Source: Brucella tritici (GTDB taxonomy: Bacteria > Pseudomonadota > Alphaproteobacteria > Rhizobiales > Rhizobiaceae). Taken from it: a DNA stretch of 64,000 nucleotides. The notes under the pieces are model-generated. The model saw only the letters and a program-made list of their open reading frames with translations, made no database searches and was not told where the DNA came from. Each line of letters opens with the position of its first letter. Position 1 is the first letter of the stretch. Of this stretch, positions 62,627 through 64,000 are shown piece by piece. Made by a program: the position numbers and the translations under genes. The stretch spans positions 62,001 through 126,000 of the forward strand of contig NZ_WBWA01000005.1 of assembly GCF_008932295.1 (NCBI RefSeq), in the 5' to 3' direction.

Positions 62627-63718
62627 ATGCGTGTTGATCTTTTCGATTTCGATTTGCCGGATGAGAGCATTGCTCTGCGCCCGACGGAGCCGCGTGACCA
62701 CGCAAGGCTGTTGCGTGTCCGTCCCGGCCAGCCATTCGAAGATCGACAGGTATTCGAATTGCCCGATCTGTTGCAGCCGGGCGATGCGCTTGTCTTCAAT
62801 GATACCAAGGTAATACCCGCGCAGCTTGAAGGCATGCGTGAGCGCGACGGCAATATTTCGCAGGTCAGCGCTACGCTGCATATGCGCGCCGGTCCGGATC
62901 GCTGGAAAGCATTTCTGCGTCCGGGCAAGCGCGTAAAGGAAGGCGACCGCATTCGTTTCGGCCATTCCGGTTCAAGCTGCTTCCTTGGTACACTTGATGC
63001 CACCGTGGCGGAAAAGGGCGATGCGGGCGAAGCGCTTCTCGTGTTCGATCTATCTGGCGCCATGCTGGACGAGGCCATTGCATCGGTCGGGCACATTCCC
63101 CTGCCACCCTATATCGCGTCGAAGCGCGCCGAAGACGAGCGCGACCGCAAGGACTACCAGACGGTCTATGCCCGCGAGGAAGGCGCTGTCGCGGCTCCCA
63201 CTGCCGGATTGCATTTCACGCCCGACCTTCTGGAAAAGATCAAGGCCAAAGGCGTTGAAGAACATTTCGTAACGCTGCATGTGGGGGCAGGGACATTCCT
63301 GCCGGTCAAGGCCGATGACACCACCGACCACAAGATGCATTCGGAAATCGGATATGTGTCACAGCGGACTGCCTATGCGCTCAATGCCGTGCATGAGCGG
63401 GGCGGCAGGATCATCTGTGTCGGCACGACATCGCTGCGCCTGATCGAAAGTGCTGCGGGCGAAGATGGCATCATCCGTCCATGGTCTGGCGCGACCGACA
63501 TCTTCATCACGCCGGGCTACAAGTTCCGTGCGGTCGATCTGCTGATGACCAACTTCCATTTGCCGCGCTCGACGCTGTTCATGCTCGTATCGGCCTTCAG
63601 CGGTCTCGACACGATGCGCGCCGCCTATGACCATGCCATCCGCAACGGCTATCGCTTTTATTCCTATGGTGACGGCAGCTTGCTTGAGCGAGCCGACAAA
63701 GTTAAAGACACCGCATGA
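62627..63718 (+). CDS. queA: S-adenosylmethionine:tRNA ribosyltransferase-isomerase
   Basis: 363-residue enzyme of queuosine synthesis, transferring the ribosyl part of SAM to preQ1 at tRNA position 34. It starts [20 protein letters not shown]. The conserved blocks [26 protein letters not shown] and VGAGTFLPV are present, followed by [21 protein letters not shown] 6 nt before the ATG fixes the start. It overlaps tgt by 4 nt. Confidence 0.96.
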   Translation: MRVDLFDFDLPDESIALRPTEPRDHARLLRVRPGQPFEDRQVFELPDLLQPGDALVFNDTKVIPAQLEGMRERDGNISQVSATLHMRAGPDRWKAFLRPGKRVKEGDRIRFGHSGSSCFLGTLDATVAEKGDAGEALLVFDLSGAMLDEAIASVGHIPLPPYIASKRAEDERDRKDYQTVYAREEGAVAAPTAGLHFTPDLLEKIKAKGVEEHFVTLHVGAGTFLPVKADDTTDHKMHSEIGYVSQRTAYALNAVHERGGRIICVGTTSLRLIESAAGEDGIIRPWSGATDIFITPGYKFRAVDLLMTNFHLPRSTLFMLVSAFSGLDTMRAAYDHAIRNGYRFYSYGDGSLLERADKVKDTA

Positions 63719-64000
63719 CACTGGAAAACCTAAAGACAAGCGAAAACTTCGAATTCAAAGTGCTGGCAACCGACGGCGCTGCTCGTCAGGGCGAGATTTC
63801 CATGCCGCGCGGCGTGGTGCGTACGCCTGCCTTCATGCCGGTCGGCACGGCCGGCACGGTCAAGGCCATGTATATGGACCAGGTGAAAGAGCTTGGAGCC
63901 GACATTATCCTTGGCAATACCTATCACCTGATGCTGCGTCCCGGTGCCGAGCGTGTGGCGCGACTGGGTGGCCTGCATGAGTTCGGCGGCTGGAAAGGTC
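63715..64000 (+). CDS. tgt: Queuine tRNA-ribosyltransferase (partial)
   Basis: The first 95 codons of TGT, cut by the window edge. The frame begins [41 protein letters not shown] and [17 protein letters not shown] are family signatures. The enzyme swaps guanine 34 for preQ1 before QueA acts. The ATG overlaps the queA stop (ATGA), so the two are translationally coupled. Confidence 0.96.
   Translation, partial: MTLENLKTSENFEFKVLATDGAARQGEISMPRGVVRTPAFMPVGTAGTVKAMYMDQVKELGADIILGNTYHLMLRPGAERVARLGGLHEFGGWKG

Overview
The window is a chromosomal segment from an alphaproteobacterium of the Brucellaceae (Hyphomicrobiales). It most probably comes from the Ochrobactrum (Brucella anthropi) side of that family. 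The evidence is an Omp2b-type porin, the ntrY-ntrX-trkA-hfq-hflX order, the clpP-clpX-lon-hup order, alphaproteobacterial LexA and PhoB site types, and Rhizobiales-style dispersed intergenic repeats. I see no insertion sequence, prophage, CRISPR array, rRNA or origin. The assignment rests on gene families and order, not on a database search.

Layout. 1-3167: end of a glutathione S-transferase gene and a polar amino acid ABC transporter (binding protein and two permeases, no ATPase) on the minus strand. 3511-6706: a molybdenum cofactor block (mobB, mobA, an EamA exporter, moaA). 6888-10135: a DUF971 protein, then two regulator/enzyme pairs (MarR with an alpha/beta hydrolase, TetR with an SDR oxidoreductase), each with a visible dyad operator. 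10270-17225: class I fumarase, a YcbB-type L,D-transpeptidase, tRNA-Val, small membrane proteins and the porin. 17364-24474: diguanylate cyclase, a secreted Cys-repeat protein, lipoate ligase, ABC-F protein, tRNA-Arg, a second copy of the amino acid binding protein, and a GNAT acetyltransferase. 24648-32772: ntrYX, trkA, a glycosyltransferase, hfq, hflX. 32778-38816: two large palindromes, then the proteolysis genes clpP, clpX, lon, and hup. 38881-44140: an orphan helical protein, uvrA with a LexA box, a possible structured RNA, ssb. 44196-56624: arsC and a complete C-P lyase phosphonate cluster (phnF divergent from phnGHIJKL-transferase-MN and phnCDE1E2). 56621-64000: marC, gyrA, a small membrane protein, coaD, two cyclophilins, queA and the start of tgt.

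How it works together. The phn cluster is a self-contained phosphate scavenging unit. A PHO box of 11-bp CTGTCAT-type repeats lies in front of phnG and a second lies in front of phnC, so PhoB probably switches on catabolism and uptake separately, with PhnF as a local repressor. The cluster sits between ssb and marC-gyrA and looks like an accessory insertion in an otherwise housekeeping neighbourhood.

The least explained structure is a network of short dispersed repeats, called here families A, B and C. Several copies begin exactly at the stop codon of a gene (the transporter permease, fumA, clpX, lon, and less exactly phnE1). One lies inside the loop of the gyrA terminator, and two supply the sequence just before a ribosome binding site (queA, phnE1). 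Other points worth attention are the twin palindromes between hflX and clpP, the purine-rich intergenic region between uvrA and ssb, the circularly arranged lipoate ligase, and several membrane microproteins of 29-49 residues.
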